This document shows positions 52,024 to 61,607 of a stretch of DNA of 64,000 nucleotides, piece after piece. Source of the stretch: Scandinavium sp036409475 (GTDB lineage Bacteria > Pseudomonadota > Gammaproteobacteria > Enterobacterales > Enterobacteriaceae); contig NZ_JAYRCK010000030.1 in NCBI RefSeq assembly GCF_036409475.1, forward strand, positions 1 to 64,000, in the 5' to 3' direction. The notes under the pieces are model-generated. The model ran no database searches and was not told where the DNA came from. It was given only the letters and a program-made list of their open reading frames with translations. Numbering within the stretch: the first letter of the stretch is position 1; each line of letters begins with the position of its first letter. A program made the translations under genes and the position numbers.

Positions 52024-52446
52024 ATGGCAAACCCGGAACACCTGGAAGAGCAGCGCGAAGAAACGCGTCTGATTATTGAAGAATTACTGGACGATGGTAG
52101 CGATCCGGATGCGCTGTATACCATCGAGCATCATTTCTCGGCGGACGATTTTGACACTCTTGAGAAGCTGGCCGTAGAAGTCTTCAAGCTGGGTTACGAA
52201 GTGACTGAGCCAGAAGAGCTGGAAGTAGAAGAGGGTGAAATGGTGATTTGCTGTGACGCGCTCAGTGAATGTGCGCTGAAAGCAGACCTCATCGACGCGC
52301 AGGTTGAACAGCTGATGAACCTGGCTGAAAAATTCGGCGTTGAATACGACGGCTGGGGCACCTACTACGAAGATCCTAACGGTGAAGACGGCGAAGGTGA
52401 CGACGAAGAGTACATCGACGAAGACGATGACGGCGTTCGCCACTAA
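52024..52446 (+). CDS. rraB: Regulator of ribonuclease E activity B
   Basis: A 140-aa acidic protein that binds RNase E and alters which RNAs it cuts. The ATG at 52024 (MANPEHLEEQREETRLIIEELL, site GAGGAACGAGCT) gives the expected length; the frame is open upstream but overlaps the argI promoter region. The C-terminus is a long acidic tail (GEDGEGDDEEYIDEDDDG). It is divergent from argI and 59 bases from miaE. Confidence 0.96.
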   Translation: MANPEHLEEQREETRLIIEELLDDGSDPDALYTIEHHFSADDFDTLEKLAVEVFKLGYEVTEPEELEVEEGEMVICCDALSECALKADLIDAQVEQLMNLAEKFGVEYDGWGTYYEDPNGEDGEGDDEEYIDEDDDGVRH

Positions 52447-52505
52447 GTGTTGACCGATGCGGTGGCGTCCGCTGCCGCATCGCTTTCATGAGACTGTTTT
52501 TGAGC

Positions 52506-53282
52506 ATGGACTACCCGCAAATACTCGCCCAGGTGTTAACGTTTCTGCACTGCCCAACGCCTCAGGCCTGGATCGACAAAGCCCGCGATCCCCAGCACCT
52601 TCCTCTGTTGTTAACTGACCACCTGGTGTGTGAGCTCAAAGCCGCTCAAACCGCGATGCTACTGGTGCGTAAATACGTGGCCGATAAAGCCGGGGCAGAT
52701 GAGCTTCTGGCGTGGCTCCAGCCTTACGAAGCCTTTGCCTTCCGTGCCGGGCCAGAGCCCGATTTTATCGCCCTGCAAAAACAGATTGGCAAAAGCGTGA
52801 TGCCGCAAACCGACGACCCGTGGGGGCGGCAGCTCATCGACAGTATGGTGTTGCTCATCAAAGAGGAGTTGCATCACTTCTGGCAGGTGCGGGAAATCAT
52901 GCTGGCTCGTGAGATCCCTTATATCAAAATCACTGCCAGTCGTTATGCCAAAGGCATGCTAAAGGAAGTGCGAACGCACGAACCGCTGACGCTGATTGAT
53001 AAGCTGATTTGTGGGGCGTACATCGAAGCGCGTTCCTGCGAGCGCTTTGCCGCGCTGGCCCCGTATCTGGATGAAGAGCTACAGAAGTTTTACCTGTCGT
53101 TGTTGCGCTCAGAGGCGCGACACTACCAGGATTATCTGGCGCTGGCACAGCAGGTGTCTGATGAGGATATTACGCCACGAGTAAGATTTTTTGGTGAGGT
53201 AGAGGCGGCGCTAATTTCCACGCCGGATGTGGAGTTTCGTTTTCATAGCGGAGTTCCGGTGTCGTTTTTCCCCTCACCCTAA
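52506..53282 (+). CDS. miaE: tRNA-(ms2io6A37) hydroxylase MiaE
   Basis: A 258-aa di-iron monooxygenase that hydroxylates the isopentenyl group of ms2i6A37 in tRNA. It is found in Salmonella and Enterobacter but absent in E. coli K-12. The ferritin-like fold shows two EXXH sites, KEELHHFWQVRE and SEARHYQDYL. The start at 52506 (MDYPQILAQVLTFLHCPTPQAW) matches Salmonella MiaE; an ATG six codons upstream is possible. The last codons (FFPSP) and the stop lie inside a repeat element. Confidence 0.94.
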   Translation: MDYPQILAQVLTFLHCPTPQAWIDKARDPQHLPLLLTDHLVCELKAAQTAMLLVRKYVADKAGADELLAWLQPYEAFAFRAGPEPDFIALQKQIGKSVMPQTDDPWGRQLIDSMVLLIKEELHHFWQVREIMLAREIPYIKITASRYAKGMLKEVRTHEPLTLIDKLICGAYIEARSCERFAALAPYLDEELQKFYLSLLRSEARHYQDYLALAQQVSDEDITPRVRFFGEVEAALISTPDVEFRFHSGVPVSFFPSP

Positions 53283-53355
53283 CCCTCTCCCCAAAGGGGC
53301 GAGGGGATCGATTTGCTCCCTCTCCCTTTTAGGGAGAGGGCCGGGGTGAGGGTCA
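53271..53355. repeat. CCCTCTCCC/GGGAGAGGG palindrome spanning miaE and yjgM ends
   Basis: CCCTCACCCTAACCCTCTCC pairs with AAGGGGCGAGGGG, and CTCCCTCTCCC with TAGGGAGAGGGCCGGGGTGA. It contains the miaE stop codon (53280-53282) and reaches the yjgM stop (53353-53355), so the element is the whole gap between these convergent genes. Confidence 0.87.
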
Positions 53356-53856
53356 GAGCACCTTCAACATCCGAACTTCACAATCCACATGGCCAGTGCA
53401 GCCTAATGGGCCGTCGATATGCTCAAAGCCCAGATGCTCATATAGGGCAATCGCCTCTTTCAGAAAGGCAGTGGTTTCCAGATAGCAGCGTTTAAAGCCC
53501 TGCTCACGCGCGTGGTCCATCGCCATCAGCGCCAGCTTTTTCGCCATCCCTTTACCGCGAGCTGACGGCAGAAAATACATCTTTTGCAGCTCGCAGATAT
53601 CCGTCTCGCTGCATTGCAACGGGGCCACGCCGCCACCGCCCACTACCTTGCCATTCTGTTCGATCACCCAATAAGCATGCCCTGGCTGGCTATAAAGCTG
53701 ATACAGCTCGTCCAGATTAGGATCGGCAACCGTGTAGCCCTTGTCGGCGGTCAGGCCGTATTCGGCTGAAACGGTGCGGATCACGCTGGCAATGGCCGCG
53801 TTGTCCTGGGGGGTCAGGGCTCGCAGGCTGAGCGTGGGAAGGGCTGTTGCATTCAT
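53353..53856 (-). CDS. yjgM: GNAT-family N-acetyltransferase YjgM
   Basis: A 167-aa acetyl-CoA-dependent transferase, same length as E. coli YjgM. The GNAT core has VVGGGGVAPLQ, the acetyl-CoA loop ELQKMYFLPSARGKGMAKKL, and the C-terminal AIALYEHLGFEHIDGP with a late CTGHVDCEVRML. Its substrate is not certain from sequence. It is divergent from yjgN. Confidence 0.92.
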   Translation of the reverse strand: MNATALPTLSLRALTPQDNAAIASVIRTVSAEYGLTADKGYTVADPNLDELYQLYSQPGHAYWVIEQNGKVVGGGGVAPLQCSETDICELQKMYFLPSARGKGMAKKLALMAMDHAREQGFKRCYLETTAFLKEAIALYEHLGFEHIDGPLGCTGHVDCEVRMLKVL

Positions 53857-54050
53857 TTAATTACTCAATGTGAAGCTTTTAAACATGATTTTATTTAATA
53901 CCACCCTCATTAGATCGGTGCAAGTTCCGTTTCCGGGCGTTCTGGCTCTTGTTGTCAGATTAAATGCTGCGCATACTGTGCATTCCTATAATAACGGCTC
54001 TGAAGCATTCATTGCTTCTATATTAATTAATAAAATGGAGATTTATTTTT

Positions 54051-55250
54051 ATGGTTGGGATCGAGCAGGCTGCAACATCTTCGCAGCATAAATTTGTCTT
54101 TCACGGAAAAACCGGGCAGTTTTTTATTATTTGTCTGGTGAATTTATTACTGACGATAGTGACGCTTGGTATTTATATGCCCTGGGCTTTTGTGAAAAGC
54201 CGCCGCTATATTTATGAAAATATGGAACTGAACGGCGTGCGCTTTCGCTACAGCGCAACCGGTGGCGCATTGTTTCTGAGCTTTTTTTTACTGATGCTTT
54301 TCTTTACATTGGCCACGATTATCTGCTCGTCTATCAATCCGCTTTTTTCTTCTTTTCCGATAATAGTGTTAATCGTGTTGTCGCCACTGATGGTGGTAAA
54401 GGGGTTGCGCTATCAGGCAATGATGACCTCTCTGAATAATGTCCGCTTCGGTTTTCACTGTCGTACCGGGCAGGCCATGTGGGTGATGCTGGGCCTGCCG
54501 GCTGCGTTGGTGGTGGCAAGCGTCATTTTCCTCTACCTGTTCAATGTTATCCTGGGCCAGCCATCCGATTTAACGACGTTGATTGCCCACATGGTGCTGG
54601 TGGTGGTGGCTGGTCTGCTGCTGATTGGGGTAATTAATGGTATTTGCTACGGAAAATGGATGCAATTGTTGGGCAAAAATGCACGCTTTGGTACCCAATC
54701 TTTTGATATTACCGTTTCCCTCAAACGCTGTATGAAAGTGGGCGTACTGTCGATGCTTATTTTGCTGCCTTTTATTGTGGTCATTGGCAAACTCATTGCG
54801 CCACTCTACGAGCAATTCGCCTTCGCAATGGCTTTGGGCGGAATGGATGCGCAATCTCAGCAGGCCGTGGTCGCGCAATATCTGACAGAAATCACAATGA
54901 GCTATCTGCTTTATTTCGTCGGCGTTATTTTGGCTGCAACGTTTGTCATGACGGCATTACGTAATATTTTTATTAATGGCCTGACGCTGGCGAATACGCT
55001 GCGCTTTCGTTCGTCCATTACTTTTATCGACATGTTGCTGCAAATCGTGGTGATGGCGTTAGTTTCAATGGTAACGCTGGGTCTGGCCTACCCGTGGGCG
55101 AAGATTCGCTTTATTCGCTACCTGGCCAACCACACCTCAGTAGAGGGCGACCTCGATGCGGTGGAATTAGTCGATTCGGATGAGAAGAACGACACTGGGT
55201 TGTTAGCGGTGGTGTCGCGAGGCGTTGTTCCCGCTATGCCGTTTATTTAG
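54051..55250 (+). CDS. yjgN: DUF898-family membrane protein YjgN
   Basis: A 399-aa inner-membrane protein. The opening HKFVFHGKTGQFFIICLVNLLLTIVTLGIYMPWAFVKSRRY is the DUF898 repeat, and it returns near the C-terminus as TLRFRSSITFIDMLLQIVVMALVSMVTLGLAYPWAKIRFIRYLANH. In between are four to six more hydrophobic segments. No enzymatic motif is visible and its function is unknown. The gene is AT-richer than valS beside it. It ends at a shared bidirectional terminator. Confidence 0.93.
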   Translation: MVGIEQAATSSQHKFVFHGKTGQFFIICLVNLLLTIVTLGIYMPWAFVKSRRYIYENMELNGVRFRYSATGGALFLSFFLLMLFFTLATIICSSINPLFSSFPIIVLIVLSPLMVVKGLRYQAMMTSLNNVRFGFHCRTGQAMWVMLGLPAALVVASVIFLYLFNVILGQPSDLTTLIAHMVLVVVAGLLLIGVINGICYGKWMQLLGKNARFGTQSFDITVSLKRCMKVGVLSMLILLPFIVVIGKLIAPLYEQFAFAMALGGMDAQSQQAVVAQYLTEITMSYLLYFVGVILAATFVMTALRNIFINGLTLANTLRFRSSITFIDMLLQIVVMALVSMVTLGLAYPWAKIRFIRYLANHTSVEGDLDAVELVDSDEKNDTGLLAVVSRGVVPAMPFI

Positions 55251-55254
55251 GCGT

Positions 55255-55286
55255 AAAAAAAGCCGGAGCATTCTCCGGCTTTTTCA
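55255..55286. terminator. Bidirectional rho-independent terminator, yjgN/valS
   Basis: The stem AGCCGGAG/CTCCGGCT with loop CATT is flanked by seven A on one side and five T on the other. It sits between the convergent yjgN and valS stops. Confidence 0.92.
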
Positions 55287-55298
55287 CTTTCAGGGCGA

Positions 55299-58154
55299 TT
55301 ACAGCGCGGCGATCACAGCCTGCTGTTCAATCAGCTTCGCTTTCGCTTCCGCATAACCATCCAGCTTCTCACGCTCTTTAGCGATCACCGCTTCTGGTGC
55401 GCGTGCGACAAAGCCTTCGTTCGACAGTTTGCTTTCGATGCGGCCGATTTCACCGTCGATCTTCGCCACTTCTTTCGCCAGACGCGCCAGCTCATCTTCT
55501 TTGTTGATGAGGCCTGCCATCGGGATCAGCAGCTCTGCACCGTCGATGATTTTGGTCACGGAAACCGGACCTTTATCATCGGCTGGCAGCACGGTGATGC
55601 TTTCCAGGCGCGCCATTGACTGCAGGAAGCTTTGGTTATCGGTCACGCGACGCTGAGCGTCCGCGCTGCAACCACGCAGCAGCAGTTCGAGCGGTTTGCC
55701 CGGCGCGATGTTCATTTCCGCACGGATGTTACGTACGGCGATGATCGCCTGCTTCAGCCATTCGGTGTCCGCCAGTGCCGCTTCATCAACCTGTGCCGCA
55801 TCGTACGCCGGGAACGGCTGCAGCATGATGGTGTCCGCATCGTTACCGACGATGGTTTTCACTCGCTGCCAGATGGTTTCGGTGATGAACGGAATGATCG
55901 GGTGCGCCAGGCGCAGCAGACCTTCCAGCACGGTCACCAGAGTATGGCGAGTGCCGCGCAGCTCTGCTTCTGAACCGCCGGTCATGACTGGCTTGGTCAG
56001 CTCCAGATACCAGTCACAGAATTGGTTCCAGGTGAACTCATACAGGATGCCTGCCGCGATATCGAAGCGGAAGTTATCCAGCGCTTCGCGGTACGCTTTC
56101 ACGGTGTGGTTGAATTCAGCAAGGATCCAACGGTCCGCCAGCGACAGCACTTTCTCGCCACCGTTGAAGCCACAATCCTGGTCTTCGGTGTTCATCAGCA
56201 CAAAGCGGCTGGCGTTCCACAGCTTGTTACAGAAGTTGCGGTAGCCTTCCAGGCGCTTCATGTCCCAGTTGATGTCGCGACCGGTAGAAGCCAGTGCCGC
56301 CAGAGTGAAGCGCAGGGCGTCGGTGCCGTGCGGCTCAATGCCGTTCGGGAACTGTTTCTCGGTGCGCCTGGCGATTTTCTCGGCCAGCTGCGGCTGCATC
56401 ATATTGCCGGTGCGTTTTTCCAGCAGGTCTGCCAGAGAAATCCCGTCGACCATGTCCAGCGGGTCAATCACGTTACCCTTGGACTTGGACATCTTCTGGC
56501 CTTCGTCGTCACGAATCAGGCCAGTCATATAGACGGTGTGGAACGGCACCTGCGGCTTGCCGTTTTCATCTTTGATGAAGTGCATGGTCATCATGATCAT
56601 GCGGGCAATCCAGAAGAAGATGATGTCGAAGCCGGAGACCATCACGCTGGTTGGGTGGAACTGACGCAGCGCGTCGGTGTTTTCCGGCCAGCCGAGGGTG
56701 GAGAACGTCCACAGCGCGGAGGAGAACCAGGTGTCGAGCACGTCTTCGTCCTGACGCAGCGCAACGTCGGCGCTCAGGTTGTTTTCCTGACGCACTTCGT
56801 CTTCGGTGCGGCCCACGTAGACGTTGCCTTCGTTGTCGTACCACGCCGGAATACGGTGGCCCCACCACAGCTGGCGAGAGATGCACCAGTCCTGAATGTC
56901 ACGCATCCAGGAGAAATACATGTTTTCGTACTGCTTCGGCACGAACTGAATGTCGCCATTCTCAACCGCTTCAACGGCTGGTTTTGCCAGCACGTCGGCA
57001 CGCACGTACCACTGGTCGGTCAGCATTGGCTCGATAACCACGCCGCCACGGTCGCCGTACGGCACGGTCAGATCGTGAGGTTTGATTTCTTCGAGCAGGC
57101 CGAGGGCGTCAATCGCCGCAACAACCGCTTTACGGGCAGCAAAGCGCTCCAGCTTCTGGAATTCAGCCGGGATGTCAGACGGATAAACGTCAGACTCTTC
57201 GCCTTTGGTGTCGAACACCTGTGCGCTTTCGCGGATATCACCGTCGAAGGTCAGGATGTTGATCATCGGCAGGGCGTGACGTTTCCCGACTTCGTAGTCG
57301 TTAAAGTCGTGCGCCGGGGTGATCTTCACGCAGCCGGTGCCTTTTTCCATGTCGGCGTGTTCGTCGCCCACGACAGGAATACGGCGGTTCACCAGCGGCA
57401 GTACGAGGAATTTGCCAATCAGATCTTTGTAACGCGGATCTTCCGGGTTAACGGCCACGCCGGTATCGCCCAGCAGGGTTTCCGGACGGGTGGTGGCGAC
57501 AACCAGGTAATCTTTGCCATCAGCGGTTTTCGCGCCATCGGCCAGCGGATAGCGGATGTGCCACATCGAGCCTTTAGACTCGCGGTTTTCCACTTCCAGG
57601 TCAGAAATCGCGGTACGCAGTTTCGGGTCCCAGTTGACCAGACGCTTACCACGATAGATTAAATCTTCTTTGTACAGGCGAACGAAGACTTCTTTCACGG
57701 CATTGGAAAGGCCTTCGTCCATAGTGAAACGCTCGCGCTCCCAGTCCACGGAGTTACCGAGACGGCGCATCTGACGGGTAATGGTGCCGCCGGATTCTGC
57801 TTTCCACTGCCAGATTTTGTCGATGAAGGCATCGCGACCGTAGTCGTGGCGGGTTTTCCCTTCTTCAGCGGCAATCTTACGCTCCACCACCATTTGGGTT
57901 GCGATACCCGCGTGGTCGGTACCAGCCTGCCACAGGGTGTTTTTGCCCTGCATACGCTGGTAGCGAATCATGGTGTCCATGATGGTTTGCTGGAAGGCAT
58001 GACCCATATGCAAACTGCCGGTGACGTTCGGCGGCGGGATCATGATGCAGAAGCTTTCCTGGCTTTCATCACCATTCGGTTTGAAATAGCCCTGCTTTTC
58101 CCAGTGCTCGTAAAGCGGCTGTTCGATATCTTGTGGGTTGTATGTCTTTTCCAT
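55299..58154 (-). CDS. valS: Valyl-tRNA synthetase
   Basis: A 951-aa class I synthetase that charges tRNA-Val and edits mischarged threonine. The HIGH box is PNVTGSLHMGHAF near residue 45 and the KMSKS box is GQKMSKSKGNVIDP near 555. The CP1 editing domain is between, and the C-terminal coiled coil (EDELARLAKEVAKIDGEIGRIESKL) is intact. Its ATG overlaps the holC stop by one base, so the two are coupled. Confidence 0.98.
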   Translation of the reverse strand: MEKTYNPQDIEQPLYEHWEKQGYFKPNGDESQESFCIMIPPPNVTGSLHMGHAFQQTIMDTMIRYQRMQGKNTLWQAGTDHAGIATQMVVERKIAAEEGKTRHDYGRDAFIDKIWQWKAESGGTITRQMRRLGNSVDWERERFTMDEGLSNAVKEVFVRLYKEDLIYRGKRLVNWDPKLRTAISDLEVENRESKGSMWHIRYPLADGAKTADGKDYLVVATTRPETLLGDTGVAVNPEDPRYKDLIGKFLVLPLVNRRIPVVGDEHADMEKGTGCVKITPAHDFNDYEVGKRHALPMINILTFDGDIRESAQVFDTKGEESDVYPSDIPAEFQKLERFAARKAVVAAIDALGLLEEIKPHDLTVPYGDRGGVVIEPMLTDQWYVRADVLAKPAVEAVENGDIQFVPKQYENMYFSWMRDIQDWCISRQLWWGHRIPAWYDNEGNVYVGRTEDEVRQENNLSADVALRQDEDVLDTWFSSALWTFSTLGWPENTDALRQFHPTSVMVSGFDIIFFWIARMIMMTMHFIKDENGKPQVPFHTVYMTGLIRDDEGQKMSKSKGNVIDPLDMVDGISLADLLEKRTGNMMQPQLAEKIARRTEKQFPNGIEPHGTDALRFTLAALASTGRDINWDMKRLEGYRNFCNKLWNASRFVLMNTEDQDCGFNGGEKVLSLADRWILAEFNHTVKAYREALDNFRFDIAAGILYEFTWNQFCDWYLELTKPVMTGGSEAELRGTRHTLVTVLEGLLRLAHPIIPFITETIWQRVKTIVGNDADTIMLQPFPAYDAAQVDEAALADTEWLKQAIIAVRNIRAEMNIAPGKPLELLLRGCSADAQRRVTDNQSFLQSMARLESITVLPADDKGPVSVTKIIDGAELLIPMAGLINKEDELARLAKEVAKIDGEIGRIESKLSNEGFVARAPEAVIAKEREKLDGYAEAKAKLIEQQAVIAAL

Positions 58155-58597
58155 TATTTCCAGGTTGCCGTATTCAGGTTAAAACCGGCCATGCGGTACG
58201 CTTTGTAGCGGTCGCGCGCCAGTTGTTTTAAGGAATCTTCGTGAGGCACGAAGTCTATCACTTCTGTGAAAGCGGTGGCAAAATCTGCAAAGCCAACGCG
58301 CAGGCTGATGAGCAAATCTCGCGGACTGCTGTTGCGCTTTTGCGGCCAGGCAATTTCTACCGGCGCACCGCCGCGTGGGCCTTCGCCCGACAGATTATGC
58401 GGCACAAAGCTCTCCGCAGGGCGCGACCACAGCGCCTCATCGAGGCGAATGGCCTGCTTCTCGTCTTCACAGGCGATCAGAATGCGTTTCCCCGCTCGCC
58501 ACCTGTCTGCCGCCAGCTCACACACCAGTTGTTCAACAGCGCTCAGGCCGTCGGCGGTGTTGTCGTTATCGAGCAGGTAGAACGTCGCATTCTTCAT
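58154..58597 (-). CDS. holC: DNA polymerase III chi subunit
   Basis: A 147-aa clamp-loader accessory protein that links the polymerase holoenzyme to single-strand binding protein. It opens MKNATFYLLDNDNTADGLSAVEQLVCELAADRWRAGKRILIAC and ends YKAYRMAGFNLNTATWK, as in E. coli. It lies between pepA and valS on the same strand, with a REP-type element between it and pepA. Confidence 0.96.
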   Translation of the reverse strand: MKNATFYLLDNDNTADGLSAVEQLVCELAADRWRAGKRILIACEDEKQAIRLDEALWSRPAESFVPHNLSGEGPRGGAPVEIAWPQKRNSSPRDLLISLRVGFADFATAFTEVIDFVPHEDSLKQLARDRYKAYRMAGFNLNTATWK

Positions 58598-58630
58598 AAT
58601 ATGGGGTTTCTTTAGGTTATTTTAAACGCA

Positions 58631-58706
58631 AAGCCGGGTGGCGCTACCGCTTACCCGGCCTACGTAAGCCTTGTAGGCCCGGCAAGCGAAGCGCCGCCGG
58701 GCAATG
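58631..58706. repeat. REP/BIME-type palindromic element
   Basis: AAGCCGGGTGGCGCTACCGC and TTACCCGGCCTACG face TTGTAGGCCCGGCAAGCGAA and GCGCCGCCGGGCAATGG. It lies between pepA and holC, both on the minus strand. Confidence 0.88.
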
Positions 58707-58727
58707 GCTAGCCGTTACTCTTCGCCG

Positions 58728-60239
58728 TTACTCTTCACCGGAAAAACCAGCGCGGTTCAGCAAGAACTGAGACAACAGGGCAACAGGACGACCGGTCGCG
58801 CCTTTGGCTTTACCAGAACGCCATGCGGTGCCCGCGATGTCGAGGTGTGCCCAGTTGTACTTGCGGGTGAAGCGCGACAGGAAGCAGCCTGCGGTAATTG
58901 CCCCGCCAGGACGGCCACCGATGTTCGCCATATCCGCGAAGTTGGTTTCCAGCTGTTCCTGATACTCATCGCCCAGCGGCAAGCGCCATGCGCGGTCACC
59001 GGCTTGTTCAGACGCGCCAATCAGCTCATGCGCCAGTGGGTTGTGGTTCGACATCAGGCCGGTAATGTGATGGCCCAGCGCGATAACACAAGCGCCAGTC
59101 AGCGTTGCCACGTCGATCACCGCTTCCGGTTCAAAACGCTCAACGTAGGTCAGCACATCGCACAGCACCAGACGGCCTTCGGCATCGGTGTTCAGCACTT
59201 CAACGGTTTGACCGGACATGGTGGTCAGCACGTCTCCTGGGCGATACGCACGTCCTCCAGGCATGTTTTCACAGCCCGCCAGCACGCCGATGACGTTCAG
59301 GGGCAGTTGCAGCTCCGCCACCATGCGCATCACGCCGTAGACTGCCGCCGCGCCACACATGTCGTACTTCATTTCGTCCATGCCTTCGGCTGGTTTGATG
59401 GAGATGCCGCCGGAATCGAACGTCAGGCCTTTACCGACCAGCACGATAGGACGGGCATCTTCCGCCGGATTGCCTTTGTATTCAATGACCGACATCAGGG
59501 ACTCGTTCTGCGAGCCGTTGCCGACGGCCAGATACGAATGCATGCCCAGCTCTTTCATCTGCTGCTCGCCAATCACGCGGGTGACGACGTTTTTGCTGTA
59601 GGAGTCGGCAAGCTGACGCGCCTGCGAAGCCAGGTACCCGGCGTTACAGATGTTTGGCGGCATATTGCCAAGATCTTTCGCTGCCTTGATACCGGCAGCA
59701 ATCGCCAGACCGTGCTGGATTGCGCGTTCACCGCTGGTGAGTTCACGACGGGTCGGCACGTTAAAGACCATTTTACGCAGAGGGCGGCGCGGCTCGGTTT
59801 TGTTGGTTTTCAACTGGTCGAAGCTGTACAGCGTCTCTTTCGCGGTCTCAACCGCCTGGCGTACTTTCCAGTAGTTGTTGCGGCCTTTGACATGCAGTTC
59901 AGTCAGGAAGCACACCGCTTCCATCGAACCGGTATCATTGAGCGTATTGATCGTTTTCTGGATAACTTGCTTATACTGACGTTCATCCAGCTCGCGCTCT
60001 TTGCCACACCCAATCAGCAGAATGCGCTCAGAGAGCACGTTCGGCACGTGGTGCAGCAGCAGAGTCTGGCCAGGTTTGCCTTCAAGCTCGCCACGGCGCA
60101 GCAGGGCGCTGATATAACCGTCGCTGATCTTATCGAGTTGTTCGGCGATCGGGGAGAGACGGCGTGGTTCAAAGACGCCAACAACGATGCAGGCACTCCG
60201 TTGTTTCTCCGGGCTACCGCTTTTTACACTGAACTCCAT
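58728..60239 (-). CDS. pepA: Leucyl aminopeptidase A / DNA-binding PepA
   Basis: A 503-aa hexameric M17 aminopeptidase that also binds DNA in Xer recombination at plasmid cer sites and in carAB control. The C-terminal catalytic domain shows VGKGLTFDSGGISIKPAEGMDEMKYDMCGAA for zinc binding and the signature NTDAEGRLVL, with Lys and Arg catalytic residues in place. The length equals E. coli PepA. It is divergent from lptF, with 267 bases between starts. Confidence 0.98.
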   Translation of the reverse strand: MEFSVKSGSPEKQRSACIVVGVFEPRRLSPIAEQLDKISDGYISALLRRGELEGKPGQTLLLHHVPNVLSERILLIGCGKERELDERQYKQVIQKTINTLNDTGSMEAVCFLTELHVKGRNNYWKVRQAVETAKETLYSFDQLKTNKTEPRRPLRKMVFNVPTRRELTSGERAIQHGLAIAAGIKAAKDLGNMPPNICNAGYLASQARQLADSYSKNVVTRVIGEQQMKELGMHSYLAVGNGSQNESLMSVIEYKGNPAEDARPIVLVGKGLTFDSGGISIKPAEGMDEMKYDMCGAAAVYGVMRMVAELQLPLNVIGVLAGCENMPGGRAYRPGDVLTTMSGQTVEVLNTDAEGRLVLCDVLTYVERFEPEAVIDVATLTGACVIALGHHITGLMSNHNPLAHELIGASEQAGDRAWRLPLGDEYQEQLETNFADMANIGGRPGGAITAGCFLSRFTRKYNWAHLDIAGTAWRSGKAKGATGRPVALLSQFLLNRAGFSGEE

Positions 60240-60506
60240 GCACTACGCTCCTGAATCTTAAAGACAACGGCGGTGGCTACGGATAGAATTGCAAGCTTTC
60301 GTAACTCATGTCCGCTGTTGCGGTGACTTCGTGTTAATCTTAACGATATCGCGATGTTGGCTCGTCAGAACCGGGTCTGAAACGTAAAGCCGCTGAGTCA
60401 TATAATCTTAGCGATGTTTTCGACGACTCAAGAGAATAAATGACGTTTAAGCCATGAAACAAGCAATTTTCCAGCAATATCACAGGTTTTAACGGGCGTA
60501 TTTATA

Positions 60507-61607
60507 GTGATAATCATAAGATATCTGGTGCGGGAGACGCTGAAAAGCCAGCTGGCTATCCTCTTCATCCTGCTACTGATCTTTTTCTGCCAGAAACTGG
60601 TCAGGATCCTCGGCGCAGCGGTAGAGGGTGAAATCCCGACCAATCTCGTGCTCTCCCTGTTAGGGCTTGGGGTGCCAGAAATGGCGCAACTGATCCTGCC
60701 CCTGAGCCTGTTCCTTGGCCTGTTGATGACGCTGGGCAAACTCTACACCGAAAGTGAAATCACGGTGATGCATGCCTGCGGCCTGAGTAAAGCCGTGCTG
60801 GTGAAAGCCGCGATGATCCTCGCGCTGTTCACCGCGATGGTTGCGGCGGTCAACGTGATGTGGGCCGGGCCGTGGTCCTCCAGACATCAGAACGAAGTGC
60901 TGGCAGAAGCGAAAGCGAACCCGGGCATGGCGGCGCTGGCACAAGGCCAGTTCCAGCAAGCGACCGATGGCAACGCCGTTCTGTTCATTGAAAGCGTCGA
61001 CGGTAAAAAATTCCACGATGTTTTTCTCGCGCAGATTCGCACCAAAGGCAACGCACGTCCTTCCGTCGTGGTGGCGGATTCCGGACAGCTGTCACAAAGC
61101 AAAGATGGCTCGCAGGTTGTGAACCTGAACCAGGGCACTCGCTTTGAAGGCACCGCGATGCTGCGTGACTTCCGTATCACCGATTTCAAAGATTACCAGG
61201 CGATTATTGGGCATCAGGCCGTTGCGCTTGATCCGAACGATACCGATCAGATGGGCATGAGCGCCCTGTGGAATACCGATACGTCACAGGCACGGGCAGA
61301 GCTGCACTGGCGTATCACGCTGGTTGCGACAGTCTTTATCATGGCGCTGATGGTTGTGCCGCTGAGCGTGGTGAACCCGCGTCAGGGCCGTGTGTTATCG
61401 ATGCTGCCTGCCATGTTGCTGTATCTGGTGTTCTTCCTGGTGCAAACGTCGCTGAAATCCAACGGCGGCAAAGGCAAAATTGACCCAACGCTGTGGATGT
61501 GGGGCGTGAACTTAATGTATTTCGGCATCGCCGTGGCGCTGAACCTGTGGGATACAGTGCCGATGCGCCGCGTCCGTGCGCGGTTTAGCGGGAAAGGAGC
61601 GGTATAA
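60507..61607 (+). CDS. lptF: LPS export ABC permease LptF
   Basis: A 366-aa inner-membrane subunit of LptB2FG, which pulls lipopolysaccharide from the inner membrane and pushes it across the periplasm. It opens MIIIRYLVRETLKSQLAILFILLLIFFCQKLVRIL. Three helices precede and three follow a beta-jellyroll periplasmic domain (about 105-270). The start corresponds to the E. coli one. Its stop overlaps the lptG start (TAATG). Confidence 0.98.
   Translation: MIIIRYLVRETLKSQLAILFILLLIFFCQKLVRILGAAVEGEIPTNLVLSLLGLGVPEMAQLILPLSLFLGLLMTLGKLYTESEITVMHACGLSKAVLVKAAMILALFTAMVAAVNVMWAGPWSSRHQNEVLAEAKANPGMAALAQGQFQQATDGNAVLFIESVDGKKFHDVFLAQIRTKGNARPSVVVADSGQLSQSKDGSQVVNLNQGTRFEGTAMLRDFRITDFKDYQAIIGHQAVALDPNDTDQMGMSALWNTDTSQARAELHWRITLVATVFIMALMVVPLSVVNPRQGRVLSMLPAMLLYLVFFLVQTSLKSNGGKGKIDPTLWMWGVNLMYFGIAVALNLWDTVPMRRVRARFSGKGAV

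Noticed and set aside
56022..57662. A 546-codon open frame antisense to valS
   Set aside because: Complete overlap with the strongly conserved valS; composition (His, Val, Phe, Arg, Gln) is typical of reverse-strand shadows.
58704..60254. A 516-codon open frame antisense to pepA
   Set aside because: Covers the whole of pepA in reverse; no ribosome site and no recognizable motif.
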